64,000 nucleotides of DNA from Tetramitus jugosus (taxonomy: Eukaryota; Heterolobosea; Eutetramitea; Acrasida; Vahlkampfiidae), in NCBI GenBank assembly GCA_937625935.1, contig OW569348.1, forward strand, positions 62,001-126,000. The letters are read 5' to 3'. Every line of letters begins with the position of its first letter. Position 1 is the first letter of the stretch. The position numbers and the translations under genes are program-made. Positions 19,374-29,452 of this stretch are shown piece by piece. The notes beneath the pieces are model-generated. The model did no database searches. It saw only the letters and a program-made list of their open reading frames with translations, and was not told where the DNA came from.

Positions 19374-21359
19374 ATGGGTATAATGAAGGATTGCTTGGGT
19401 GATGTTTTTGTTTTGTCATGTCTGTGTCCGAGTGAAGGCCACCATACACCACCACCATCCAATCCTGAGCTATTGACCACCTTTCCTGATATTCAAAATC
19501 AGCAAGGAGCGGACAAGGGTCAATGGTGGATACTGTCATCTCTCAAACAAGCTGCTTTACACGTTAGTGTTTTGGATGAGTCCCTGAGTGAGAGTAAACA
19601 AAGATTTGCTCAAGATTTAGAGACATTTTGGCTTGATATGAATGGTTCGAAGTCACAACTTGTGGAGCACTTGGACTCACTCATTATTACATATATGGAG
19701 GGTTATAAGACAAAGTTAAAGAAGGAGTATCACATACTGTGTCATTTGCCAATCATTCGTTCGAATGTTTCAAGTGAAATAGCTTCAAAGATCGTATCAA
19801 TGGAGGAGAACAGGGGATCGACACAATTTAGGTTATGTATTGATGATGTACTTTGCTCTGAAGTTGTTTTGAATGTGATTATTCGAGCCATGTACACAGG
19901 ACAAGTAAGATGTAACTATTTTGGTCACATACACTTTGATGTTTCTCAGTTGTCCGAGAATGATACAGTTTTCGATTCATTGTGCTTGTCAGAAGAGGGT
20001 AAAATCAAGCTCAATGCTTGGATTTGTGTTTTATTTGAGACATTTGCTGTTTATCACCATTTGAAGATGCGAAACCAAGTGATAGAATCATTCATCTTTC
20101 TTCAACTTGATGAATTGATTCGTCACGGATACTCCCAGGATATCATCACTCAAAACCAGATATTAGGTCAATCATTGTTTGGCACATTGATATCGGACAT
20201 ATCTATCACAAAAGGATTCAATTCTCTTCTCTCTGTAGATACTCCTGAGTGTAACTTATTCGACCAGAAAGAAAGTAATGGGGATCTTAAATTGAGTTTG
20301 GATGTAGATGACAATGAGGAATCATGTAACATGCATATTGTCTTGCACAAGGTGGTGCTAATGGCCCGTAGTGAGTATTTCAGGAACATGTTCTTGTCAC
20401 AGATGAGTGAATCGAGCATGTTGCAAGTCAAGCTTCCACTTTGCCAAAACTATTCTGTGCTGAAGTCGTATGTGTTTTACTTGTATCATGGATATATTCA
20501 CAGGAACGAGATTGGGGAGATCAGTGTTGAATTACTTGGTATTGCCAAGTTGATGGATGATCTTCATTTGATATCTCTCTGTGAAGAAGCGATTGCTTGC
20601 AGACTTGATTCAACCAACATCATTGACTTGTACAACATTGGAAAGAATATGTCACTCAGCGGGTTACTATTGAGATGTGAAAAGATGTTGGTGTACTTTC
20701 GAGAAACGGGAGAGATGAATGAAATACCCGAGTTTGACATGAATGACATCAGGGAAAGATATTATCTTTCGTATAGGTTTCAACAGACTGATTGTTTTTT
20801 GAAGGATACTGGCAGATCATCCTTGTATGTACGATGTGTGGTTGTTATTGACGACAACTATGACTTTTTGAAGGTGCTTCACTCATTCTTGGTCCGGAAT
20901 TGCATCGACGAGGACAAAGAGTATGTTTCTGGCAAATACTATACCATTCGATTCTTGGACTCGAGTGGACTCAAGTTTCTGGTTTCTGTAGCGTTTGATA
21001 CTGCACTCTCCGATGATACCGCTGCTATTCAGAACTTTCGTTGCTTCCAACCAGGTTATTTGCTTTTTGCTACCTCAGCTACTGGCGCCACAACAGAGAC
21101 AGTACAGCAAGCAATAGTATCGAGCCAAACGATCGTTCCTAGATATGTAGCTGGGATGTCCTCCTTCACATTGCTTGTGGGCGATCGGCATCGTGGTCAA
21201 TCTGATTGTCAAATACCTTCAAGTTTGGTCAATTATTGCGAGTTGGGCCCAATAGAAGAATCTGCTGAAGTAATAGATCGTATGTTCTTCTCAGCGATTC
21301 GAGTGGGGCTTTACAATTATATGCACTACAATATTCCTCTACAATACTGGAGGGAATGA
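19374..21359 (+). CDS. BTB protein with degenerate Ras/Rho-like C-terminal domain
   Basis: This is a 661-residue intronless protein with ATG 19374 (a second ATG is at 19383). A BTB/POZ fold is clear at ~310-400: HIVLHKVVLMARSEYFRNMF followed by VLKSYVFYLYHGYI. A weaker BTB-like block lies before it (residues ~140-260: FRLCIDDVLCSEVVLNVIIR, AMYTGQV). From ~484 to the end the strand order resembles a Ras GTPase: VRCVVVIDDNYDFLKVLHSF where the P-loop should be, FDTALSDD where WDTAG should be, then FTLLVGDRH where NKxD should be. All nucleotide-binding motifs are lost. RhoBTB proteins have GTPase first and BTBs after; here the order is reversed. BTB proteins usually recruit substrates to CUL3. 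Confidence 0.75.
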   Translation: MGIMKDCLGDVFVLSCLCPSEGHHTPPPSNPELLTTFPDIQNQQGADKGQWWILSSLKQAALHVSVLDESLSESKQRFAQDLETFWLDMNGSKSQLVEHLDSLIITYMEGYKTKLKKEYHILCHLPIIRSNVSSEIASKIVSMEENRGSTQFRLCIDDVLCSEVVLNVIIRAMYTGQVRCNYFGHIHFDVSQLSENDTVFDSLCLSEEGKIKLNAWICVLFETFAVYHHLKMRNQVIESFIFLQLDELIRHGYSQDIITQNQILGQSLFGTLISDISITKGFNSLLSVDTPECNLFDQKESNGDLKLSLDVDDNEESCNMHIVLHKVVLMARSEYFRNMFLSQMSESSMLQVKLPLCQNYSVLKSYVFYLYHGYIHRNEIGEISVELLGIAKLMDDLHLISLCEEAIACRLDSTNIIDLYNIGKNMSLSGLLLRCEKMLVYFRETGEMNEIPEFDMNDIRERYYLSYRFQQTDCFLKDTGRSSLYVRCVVVIDDNYDFLKVLHSFLVRNCIDEDKEYVSGKYYTIRFLDSSGLKFLVSVAFDTALSDDTAAIQNFRCFQPGYLLFATSATGATTETVQQAIVSSQTIVPRYVAGMSSFTLLVGDRHRGQSDCQIPSSLVNYCELGPIEESAEVIDRMFFSAIRVGLYNYMHYNIPLQYWRE

Positions 21360-21446
21360 CAACAAGGAGTGAATTGACCATTGTTGATTAATCCTTAACG
21401 ACAACATATTTATGATACTATACAAACTCTTTATTTTACAAACTGC

Positions 21447-22190
21447 TTACTTCTTGTCGCCGAAGATTACACGATCAAACTCACTCTTAAACTGAGAATA
21501 ACGTTCATTTTCTTCACCACCATGATTATCGGATTCATCACTCTTCTTCGTCTTGCAACTGCACTCCTCTTCTTTGCCGCTTCTCCTAAATGTTGAAAAA
21601 TCGCTCTTGATCTCTTTTTCGAAGTTATCCAAGAATCGATGCAATTCTTTTTGACCATTTTCCCAGAAATTGTTCCACCAGGCATCATCCACCTTGTTAC
21701 GGTTGATCGCCACATTTTCATTTTCTTGATCTTCATCCTCCAATCTCGTTCTAGACAATGTCCTGCGCCCATCATCTCTCATGATCAATGAATCGAACCA
21801 GTCCATCAATGATGGTGCCCCTCTTTGCATGAATACTACGTTTGATGGAGATGACAAAAGCGAGCTTCTACTCGAAACATCCACACTTATACCATACTCT
21901 CTCTTCATCTGCTCCAATGTCAAATCATTCTTCTTTTCCACAGTTTGTGGAATGAGAAATTGACCCTTTCGAATATTGTCCACAGAATTGGACAGTGTTG
22001 TCTTTTCAATGTTGCACAACATTTCACTTGGTTGGTCTTCTTGTTGATCTTGTTGTTCGACTTCTTTTGTCGTCATTCTTGGTTTTGTAAAGCAATTGTA
22101 AAAGAGTTGATGACGGATAATGGTTTGACCGTCATCAGTGGTCTGAGTAGAGCTGGTACTACCGGATAAAGTTTCTCTCGATTCGTGCAT
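21447..22190 (-). CDS. Hypothetical acidic protein
   Basis: This is a 247-residue protein starting at ATG 22188-22190, the first after an in-frame TAA. I recognise no family. The N-terminal 70 residues are polar with Ser/Thr/Gln runs. A middle segment (LTLEQMKREYGISVDVSSRS, then GAPSLMDWFDSLIMRDD) and an aromatic block (KVDDAWWNNFWENGQKEL followed by HRFLDNFEKEI) look structured. The C-terminus has a Cys pair (ECSCK) in an acidic context. It is divergent from the EF-hand gene (252-bp gap) and converges on the BTB gene. Confidence 0.55.
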   Translation of the reverse strand: MHESRETLSGSTSSTQTTDDGQTIIRHQLFYNCFTKPRMTTKEVEQQDQQEDQPSEMLCNIEKTTLSNSVDNIRKGQFLIPQTVEKKNDLTLEQMKREYGISVDVSSRSSLLSSPSNVVFMQRGAPSLMDWFDSLIMRDDGRRTLSRTRLEDEDQENENVAINRNKVDDAWWNNFWENGQKELHRFLDNFEKEIKSDFSTFRRSGKEEECSCKTKKSDESDNHGGEENERYSQFKSEFDRVIFGDKK

Positions 22191-22442
22191 GTGCTTATCA
22201 ATGCTCCTTCTAAACAACACTATTTGATTTTGTTTTTCAAGTTGGTTGAAGATCAAAGATTAGTTTTTCCATTTTATCCGATGCCACTCTCCGCTCCGAT
22301 AATTACGACGTGTGACACTTTGAACATTCTAGGTGTGAAGAGGCCCCTTCCCCAAATCAAAAAAAAATCGCAACAGACACAAACACAAAACACAAAGCTC
22401 ATACCACATATTGTACAACAACCAACAACAACAACAACAACA

Positions 22443-22952
22443 ATGGCTTCCACAACCCTTACCCAAGACCCAGTCATCATTGCCTCACTCTTTAAAAAAT
22501 ACGATGCAGACAACAGTCAAACCATTGACACATCCGAACTCGAATCACTATTGTCCGATTTGGGTGTCACTCTGCAAGATGAGCATCAGAAACGTGCCAT
22601 CTTAATGTTGGTAGACAAGGACGGAAGTGGTACCGTATCATTGGATGAATTCCTGTCTTGGTGGAGCAAAATGGTCAAGGATTCAAGTTTTGCAAGATTT
22701 GAGAAGAATATGGCCATGGCAGCATATGTCTGTTGGTTGTTTGTTCAGGCAAATTGCACGGCCAATGGTAGTTTACCCAATTCCAAGTTTGCTCAAGTGT
22801 ATCAACAATTGTATGACATGTATCATGCCATGTGGCCCAGTGTGTACGGTCAGGCCATGTATACGACAGAGCAAGCAGTGAAGCATTTGGATATTGATGG
22901 GGATGGAAATATAATCTTTTATGAGTTGATGCATTGGTTGAACTGGGTGTAA
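22443..22952 (+). CDS. EF-hand calcium-binding protein
   Basis: This is a 169-residue protein with ATG 22443, following a CAA repeat. There are three canonical 12-residue EF loops: DADNSQTIDTSE (21-32), DKDGSGTVSLDE (~58-69) and DIDGDGNIIFYE near the C-terminus (~150-161). A fourth, central hand has decayed; the region around residues 85-140 is hydrophobic and aromatic (AMAAYVCWLFVQ, YQQLYDMYHAMWPSVYG). It is therefore a calmodulin-superfamily sensor or buffer rather than calmodulin itself. No signal peptide or membrane anchor is visible. AATAAA overlaps the stop by one base. Confidence 0.85.
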   Translation: MASTTLTQDPVIIASLFKKYDADNSQTIDTSELESLLSDLGVTLQDEHQKRAILMLVDKDGSGTVSLDEFLSWWSKMVKDSSFARFEKNMAMAAYVCWLFVQANCTANGSLPNSKFAQVYQQLYDMYHAMWPSVYGQAMYTTEQAVKHLDIDGDGNIIFYELMHWLNWV

Positions 22953-23084
22953 ATAAATACGTTGTTCACTGTTTCTTCTTTCGAGTCTGACGAAAAACAA
23001 CAATATGACCGAGTTCAACTCCTAACCACCTAAAGAATGCAGAGCAGTGTGATCCTATATCTTGTTGAAACATAAAGAAATGAC

Positions 23085-23255
23085 ATGCATTTCAATATCC
23101 GGCTCGTGTCAGGGGAACCCGTGCGCAACATCATTGCGCACATGGCAATATTCCATAGAACCCAGGTTCCGCACTTCTCGCACAGTGCTGTCATGAAACT
23201 GCTGAAGCAACAATACCCCCGCATCAGGTCAATAAAACTCGCTCTTCTTTCTTGA
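23085..23255 (+). CDS. Possible 56-aa small protein or upstream ORF
   Basis: The ATG at 23085 opens 56 codons to TGA 23253-23255: it begins MHFNIRLVSGEPVRNI and ends KLLKQQYPRIRSIKLALLS. The composition is protein-like and not low-complexity, but I recognise no family. It ends 64 bp before the cysteine synthase ATG, so it may be an upstream ORF of that mRNA or a separate tiny gene. It may also be chance. Confidence 0.25.
   Translation: MHFNIRLVSGEPVRNIIAHMAIFHRTQVPHFSHSAVMKLLKQQYPRIRSIKLALLS
23121..23141. repeat. Inverted repeat with 8-bp arms and 5-nt loop
   Basis: GTGCGCAA and TTGCGCAC flank CATCA. It lies upstream of cysteine synthase and inside the 56-codon ORF, so it could be an RNA hairpin in the leader or simply part of the coding sequence. 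Confidence 0.4.
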
Positions 23256-23319
23256 AAACACGTTATTCAGTGGATCTCAAACAAAAACACAATCAAACAC
23301 AACCAAACTCAAAAAAGAT

Positions 23320-24477
23320 ATGCAAGCTTCTTCATCTCCATCCACTCTGTTGCAACTCGTGGGTAACACCCCTCTCGTATGTTCAATCAACTTGTCTTTT
23401 TTTTCTTTCGTTGTGTGCATTGCTGAGCTAATAACCATGATCATCATGTGATTTCGCTTTCTCGTATAGATTAAGCTTGAAAGCATTTCCAAGCTGACTG
23501 GCAACAACATTTACTTGAAATGTGAAAACAAGAATTACACTGGTTCGATCAAGGACCGTGCTGCTAAGCAAATGATCTTGGATGCTATTGAACAAGGTGT
23601 GCTGAGACCTGGTATGACCATTGTGGAGGGAACAGCTGGAAATACGGGCATTGGATTGGCAATGATTGCAAAAGCTCTCGGATATCAAATGTTGGTCGTC
23701 ATGCCCAACGATCAAGCCAAGGAGAAGATGGATATGGTGAAATTGTATGGTGCAGAATTGTTGTTGGTCAATGCAGTGCCATTCACTGATCCAGCACACT
23801 TTTTCCATACGGCCAAGCGTATTGCACAGGAGAATCCAGAACAGTATTGGCATGCCAATCAATTTGACAATTTGAGCAATTTCAAGGCTCATTATGAGAA
23901 TACGGCACCAGAGATTTTGAGACAATTGGAGGGAAAGGTTGATATTTTGGTGAGTGCTGCCGGAACAGGTGGAACCATTGCCGGTTGTTCCCAATACATG
24001 AAGGACCAGTTGGGTAATCAAGTGAGAACAGTGTTGGTAGATCCAGGTGGTTCTGGACTGGCAAACTTTATAAAAACAGGAGAGTTTGCCAAGGATAGCT
24101 CATCAATCACTGAGGGCATTGGTATTATGCGTCTTGTTCCCAACTTTGCACAAGGAAAGAGCTCGATTGATGAGGCATTTAACCTTCCGGATACACATGT
24201 CGTCAGAATTGCACAATATGTGCGAGATCATGATGGTATTCCACTGGGATCGAGTGCGGCACTGAATGTGTGCGGTGCACTAAGGAAAGCCATTGGAATC
24301 AAGAACCAGAACAAAAATATTGTCACATTTTTATGTGATGGCGGCGAACGTACCTTGAGCAAGTTGTACAATGATGAATTCTTGGCCTCCAAACAACTGT
24401 CAGAAGAGCATTTACCATCGATTGAACAACTGATTCAACAGTATGAGTCAGATGAAGCCACGGTCCGATCACAATGA
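23320..24477 (+). CDS. Cysteine synthase (O-acetylserine sulfhydrylase), PLP-dependent
   Basis: There are two exons, 23320-23376 and 23470-24477 (intron 93 nt), giving 354 residues. The short first exon encodes the conserved start LLQLVGNTPL, joined to IKLESIS. PLP-binding Lys47 lies in NYTGSIKDRA. A TAGNTGIG loop binds the substrate carboxylate and AAGTGGTIAG binds the PLP phosphate. The C-terminal CDGGERTLSKLYNDEF resembles fungal Mcy1/CysK2-type enzymes more than plant OAS-TL. It makes cysteine from O-acetylserine and sulfide. No CBS domains are present. No targeting peptide is seen, so it is probably cytosolic. Confidence 0.9.
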
Positions 24478-24762
24478 ATGAGAGAATAAACCTCGTGTAT
24501 TTTATTATCAGGTCCTGATTCGTCATTCCAAGTTAAACATTCTTATGTGTCGACTGTAGTTGGTATGCTCGCTCGGGAAAGATTTGGTATTTTAGTCATG
24601 TTAACTGTAATCGGTTGACTCTTACAAACTCCCGAAATGGAATCAAGATAAAGTCCCCAGTTTCGAAGAGATCTCACCCAAACATAAGGATCACTAGAGG
24701 TTCGTGGCTGTAGCTAATGTTTTACTACTCAAAAATAATTCAAGTAACACAACCAGAGCGAC

Positions 24763-25329
24763 ATGAGTTTCAAACCAATCAAAGACGGATTAGCTTTCCT
24801 TATCAAAGACCATAGAAAGGTGGATTCTTTGTTCCAGCACTTCAAGTCAACTCAACTTCTCAGTGAGAGACGTCGCATCGTCGGTGATCTCGTCAAGGAA
24901 CTATCGACTCATGCTGCCATCGAAGAACAAGTGTTGTATCCCATTGTCAGACACAACATAACTCCCAATCAGGAAGGAAATGCTTTGGCAGATCAATCCC
25001 TCAAAGAGCACCAGGAAGTGAAGGACAAGTTGTACGAATTGGAGAATATGTCAGAAACGGATCCACAGTATGAATCCAAGGTGCTCTCACTCGAAGAAAC
25101 GGTCACTCATCATGTCAATGAGGAAGAGAATGAAATATTTCCAAAATTGAGGCACGTCCTGTCCGAGAATGATCTCAAGGACATGTACACCATCTTGTCT
25201 GCTGCGAGTCAGTTTGCTCCCACACACGCACATCCCGGAGTACCCAACACTCCTCCGGCCAATCTCTTCACCGGACCTCTCGCAGGAGTATGGGATCGTC
25301 TCAGAGACACCCTCCACAAATCATCATAA
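24763..25329 (+). CDS. Hemerythrin HHE-domain protein
   Basis: This is a 188-residue intronless protein with ATG 24763. The di-iron HHE pattern is visible: DHRKVDSLF (His17), STHAAIEEQVLYP (His50, Glu54), KEHQEVKDKLYE, and THHVNEEENEIFP. This matches stand-alone HHE proteins of bacteria, fungi and protists, used in iron, oxygen or nitric-oxide handling. The C-terminal ~45 residues (HAHPGVPNTPPANLFTGPLAG) form a Pro/Gly linker and amphipathic tail often seen in this family. The exact ligand is unknown. Confidence 0.85.
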   Translation: MSFKPIKDGLAFLIKDHRKVDSLFQHFKSTQLLSERRRIVGDLVKELSTHAAIEEQVLYPIVRHNITPNQEGNALADQSLKEHQEVKDKLYELENMSETDPQYESKVLSLEETVTHHVNEEENEIFPKLRHVLSENDLKDMYTILSAASQFAPTHAHPGVPNTPPANLFTGPLAGVWDRLRDTLHKSS

Positions 25330-25472
25330 CAATATCAGATAACCTGTGTACATAGCCATCACTCTGTTGTATTGCCTCGTAATGACGGAATATCTCCACC
25401 AATTATCCGACCATCGCAAAAACAAAAAAAGCAAAAAATAAAACACCAACAACGAATAACGAAATTGATAAA

Positions 25473-26243
25473 ATGAGAGTACTTGTAGGCGTGAAGCGTG
25501 TCATTGACTATGCAGTCAACATTCGTGTCAAACCAGATCTCACTGGTGTAGTCACTGAAAATGTCAAGCACAGCATGAATCCATTCTGTGAGATTGCAGT
25601 GGAAGAAGCTGTTCAATTGAAGGAGAAGGGTATTGTCAAGGAGGTCATCTCCATCAGTATTGGTGATGAATCTGCAAAGGACACTCTGCGTACTTCACTT
25701 GCCAAGGGAGTCGATCGTGCCATTCACATTCAAGCTCCAGCCAATCATCAGAGTGAACCATTGCAGGTTGCCAAATTGATCAAGGCCTACATTGCTCAAA
25801 AGGAACAAAACAATATTGATATGGTCATTTTGGGAAAGCAGAGCATTGATTCTGATTTTGGTGTAACTGCACAAATGTTGGGTCAAATGCTCCAGTGGAA
25901 CACTGTGACTTATGCGAGCAAGATTGATCAGAGTGAGGGCAAGTGGACCATTACGAGAGAAGTTGACGGTGGTCTAGAGACATTGTCCACTGGTCAACCA
26001 TTGGTTGTCAGCACTGATTTGAGACTGAACACACCTCGTTATGCCAATTTGAAGGCGATTATGGCTGCAAAGAAGAAGACAATTGAGACGATCAAGGCAG
26101 AGGATTTGGCATCAGATGCTCTCCAAAGCAGACTCAAGGTCTTGAAGGTTGAAGAACCAAAGAAGCGTTCTGCTGGAACAATGGTGCAAAGCGTGGACGA
26201 GTTGATTGATAAACTGAGAAATGAAGCCAAGGTCATCTCATAA
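25473..26243 (+). CDS. ETFB: Electron transfer flavoprotein beta subunit
   Basis: This is a 256-residue protein with ATG 25473. It starts [20 protein letters not shown] and continues [20 protein letters not shown], the ETF-beta N-terminus. It has the [13 protein letters not shown] nucleotide-fold strand, [20 protein letters not shown], and a C-terminal [15 protein letters not shown] that wraps ETF-alpha. ETF carries electrons from mitochondrial acyl-CoA and amino-acid dehydrogenases to ETF-QO. Length and layout are standard. The lack of a long presequence is normal for ETFB. The stop overlaps AATAAA. Confidence 0.95.
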   Translation: MRVLVGVKRVIDYAVNIRVKPDLTGVVTENVKHSMNPFCEIAVEEAVQLKEKGIVKEVISISIGDESAKDTLRTSLAKGVDRAIHIQAPANHQSEPLQVAKLIKAYIAQKEQNNIDMVILGKQSIDSDFGVTAQMLGQMLQWNTVTYASKIDQSEGKWTITREVDGGLETLSTGQPLVVSTDLRLNTPRYANLKAIMAAKKKTIETIKAEDLASDALQSRLKVLKVEEPKKRSAGTMVQSVDELIDKLRNEAKVIS

Positions 26244-26349
26244 ATAAAGAACTAAGGGCATATGTGTGTAAACAATATCAAGTACATTTTTTAATCATCA
26301 AGAAAGGCTTGCTGTATGTGGAATCATGGTGGTTGACTTAAGTCGTTCC

Positions 26350-27251
26350 TTAATCCCTGGAGAATCCATCACTGTGCTTGTCCAATATCATCTCAAAGCT
26401 CAGGAACAGCTCTCCGTGATCATCTCCGAATATTTGTTTCACATTCCTCAACGTTTCATCCTTTGATAACATCTTGGAGTTGAATTTTTTTATACAGTTA
26501 AGGAAGGCATTGAATGCTTCATGAGACAACTCTATTTTAGCCTTCTTGAAGAATTGCTTTCCTTCTAAAAGACCATTGTATGATGTATTGGGTGTGTTGG
26601 TTGGGGCATTGGATGGATATGACTTCTGTGGGGAAGATGACGAGAGAACACTGCTGTTGTTCAACACAGAGGCAGAAGGACTGTTGATTGATGATCGAGT
26701 CGTGTTCAAGGTGGAATTCATTCTATTTGATGTGTTGAAGGATGTCCCAGGAGTATACTATTGAAATGAATGAGGAAGAGAATTTTCTCTTTATTAGTAC
26801 ATCTGATAATAGTATGTAAGCCATATCGAACAAAGTAATAATATCACAGCTACTATACTTGTTTACTTACACTGCCAATATTCTCTCCTGTTTGATACTC
26901 GTCTTCGTTTATACTTGCAATTATAGACTTCTTGAATTGCTGAAGCTTAGACAGCTCCCTTGTGAGCCGCTTCACTTGCTCCAACAAATTTTCCTTTTCA
27001 GATCGCGTTTTCATCAGGGTTTCTTCCATTATTCTAACCTTATCCTCTCGGTCTTTCATCTCTCTTCTCATTTCGTTCATTTGAGTTCTCAGCTCAGCGT
27101 TCTCATCTGTCTTTTGCTTCACATAATTCCTCAGTTGAGTGACTTCAGAATTGTACTGGTTTTGCTTGGATGAAAAAGCTTTTTGAACAAGATTCAATCC
27201 CACTGTGAACTGTTCATCAGGAGAGGAAATGTGTTGCAGAATTTCGGACAT
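26350..27251 (-). CDS. At4g15545-like coiled-coil protein
   Basis: Exon 1 is 27251-26871 and exon 2 is 26757-26350 (intron 113 nt, donor GTAAGT, acceptor TTTCAATAG), giving 262 residues. Residues ~20-115 form a coiled coil ending LTRELSKLQQFKKSIIAS, the match to plant At4g15545 LTRDLAKL-FKRQLIKSL. After a Ser/Asn/Pro linker, the C-terminal block (GKQFFKKAKIELSHEAFNAF; DETLRNVKQIFGDDHGELFL) matches the plant C-terminal domain. The family spans plants and protists; its role is not established, so no function is assigned. Confidence 0.85.
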
Positions 27252-27619
27252 GTGTGCTGTAGTTGTGTTCCTTTTTCCAAAGAAGAGCTATGGAATAGAG
27301 TGAAAACGAGTACACAAATTTTCAGTTAGAAAACAGGAATGAAAGCATCCGGATCAGAAGAGTTTAACAGTCACAAGAAGCGCCAAAAACTGTAGATCTC
27401 GCAAATAATCCGAGGAAACGGCTGGTTACACTTCACAAATAGAAGTTCAATGAGTCGGGAGAACTTGAAAGATTGGTTCTCTGGCCGCTCGTGCCACGAC
27501 ATTGCCTTGAAATCACATACAGATCGCTTGCGTCATACTTGCTCCCCCAAGCCACAAACAACAATCATCACAAAAAACTTTCACTTTCGTCGATTGACAA
27601 CTGTTATAACAACATCACG
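27252..27619. other. Divergent promoter region with upstream ORF and E2F-like site
   Basis: This 368-bp region separates the At4g15545-like and TMEM161 starts. It carries GCGCCAAAA at 27380-27388 (reverse of TTTTGGCGC) and an upstream ORF at 27450-27623 of 57 codons. That ORF's TGA overlaps the TMEM161 ATG as ATGA. Confidence 0.5.
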
Positions 27620-29366
27620 ATGATCTCACTATCATTGATTGTTCTATTATCAAGTGCATTTTTGGTGCATTTAATAACAGATCGTATCCTATTGCCGGAA
27701 CAGTGGCTATTGGGACTCAAGTGGTGCCTGCCTCCCCAGATTGACACATCACAAGCGAGAGAAGCGGAAGATGAGGATCAAAAACGAATTTCAGCTGTCA
27801 AAAGAAAGAAAAAGTCATCATCAGCATCATCGAACACAAACAGTAGCAACAGCACAAGCAAGAGAAGATTTAGTGCAGCAAGTGAACTGTATATTCGTTT
27901 AGAATCGGTATGTTTATGTTTGTGAATACTTGGTGTAATTGATGATGGATGGAATTTGTGTTGTTAACACTGTTGTTATTGTTATTGTTTGGAATGGAAC
28001 GAACTTGTAGATACAACAAGATGTGTTGCCTCACCTCTACTACTTTAAGGAATTTGATCGATTGATTAGCATCATGCTCATGCTCGTTCTCAATTACTTG
28101 TTCTGTATCGTCTACGCCTTTTTCCACGGAGAATATAATTATTTTTTCGCGCTTTTTTCATCCGATGGGAAAGCATCTACTATTAATGATGCTCACGTGT
28201 TTGAATCATTGATGAAGAGCTCGACCTATACACTGTGGTGTAGCATCATGCTGATTGCTCTCGTGTGCTACTCTAGCAGTCAATCAACAATCATTGGACT
28301 CAAGAAGACGCTGCGTTCACTGACAATTGTCAACAGAGAAGACCTTTTATTTATTTTGTGCTTTGTGTCTGGTGTTCTCTCATTTTTGCTATCGTTTACG
28401 ATCCTGGGCAGCCACAGCGGAGACTCCAAGTTCATCTTCTCAATGAGCGTGGCCGGTGATCACCTCAAGAGTGGACTTCAACAGGTGTGCAAGGACAATT
28501 CATGGGAGAGATGCGTTCACTTCATGGACAATAACAACAAGATGAGCAATCGTTTGTTATGGATTGTTTTACGATCTTCGTGTGCAGTGTTGAGCTCCTA
28601 TGTGATTTTTGCTGTTTTTATGCCCATTGTGAGAGTTGTTCGGTGTCATGTGCACTTGGGGTCAACACTCATGAACCAACATTATCATTCTTCGCCCGAT
28701 GGCACCAATTCATCTGCCAAGAAGAGCATGTACAGTTGGCTCAACATTCTGTTGCCATTGTTGATTGTCATGTGCTATTATGAGCCATTTATGAGTCAAG
28801 TGTTGGGCATTGAGAGCAGAGAACATCAATTGGCCACCTTGTTCCTATTGACCATTACATCAAGTCTCTTGGGATTCTTTGGTGTGAGAGCCTATGTTCA
28901 GAGCTACTTGTTCTACACAGTGCAGTACGCAGTGGAAGACGCAACAGAGGAAGCCGATGCTGTCAAGCAACTGGAATCGAGCAAGCACGGTAAGCACAGC
29001 ACAACAAATCGATTGCTCATTCGTAACAGCATCCTGCAACAAAAGCTGCTCACCTACTTCAAGTATGTGCTTCTGGTTGCACTTCAAGCCACAGCACTGC
29101 CCATCCTTCAATTCTCATCCGCTGTCCTGCTGCATGTCAGAGGAGGATTCTCACTAGCTCAAATGATCCTCCAACCCAACTCCACACTCACAAGATCTCA
29201 AGCTGGAAGCACTGTGGATCACTGGGGACAGTTTTTGATTCACATTTGTGGTTTTGTATGCTTCTGGGCCAATCTATGCGCTTTCCTCATTGGAGTGTTG
29301 TGCTTGTTCTGGTATGGCTCGTCCTCCACTAAGAAGAAGGAACCAACAACCACTCACAACAAGTAA
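27620..29366 (+). CDS. TMEM161: TMEM161-family multipass membrane protein
   Basis: Exons are 27620-27907 and 28011-29366 (intron 103 nt, donor GTATGT), giving 547 residues. The N-terminal hydrophobic segment is followed by PEQWLLGLKWCLPP, comparable to ARWLLCNGSLRWYQHP of animal TMEM161. A Lys/Ser-rich loop leads to LYIRLESIQQDVLPHLYYFK, matching the family HLETKSV-LHYFPEY stretch. About eight further hydrophobic helices follow, including RAYVQSYLFYTVQYAVED and a TYFKYVLLVALQATALP helix. Animal TMEM161B affects cardiac rhythm and brain development, but the molecular function is unclear. An upstream ORF ends on the start codon. Confidence 0.8.
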
Positions 29367-29452
29367 GATATTATGAACAACAGCAGCTACAACAAGAACA
29401 ACAACAAAAAACAATAAAGATAGGTCGTTTCAATAAAAAATTTTAGTGTTGT

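Larger units (their letters stand above)
22953..23319. other. Intergenic, 367 bp, upstream of cysteine synthase
   Basis: It contains a 56-codon ATG ORF (23085-23255) and an 8-bp inverted repeat (23121-23141), both listed separately. No tRNA-like B box was found. The last 60 bp are A/C-rich, like other leaders in this window. Confidence 0.5.

Noticed and set aside
22953-23319. A tRNA or other structured RNA around the inverted repeat
   Set aside because: No B-box-like GGTTCGAATCC or cloverleaf could be laid out; only one short stem is present.
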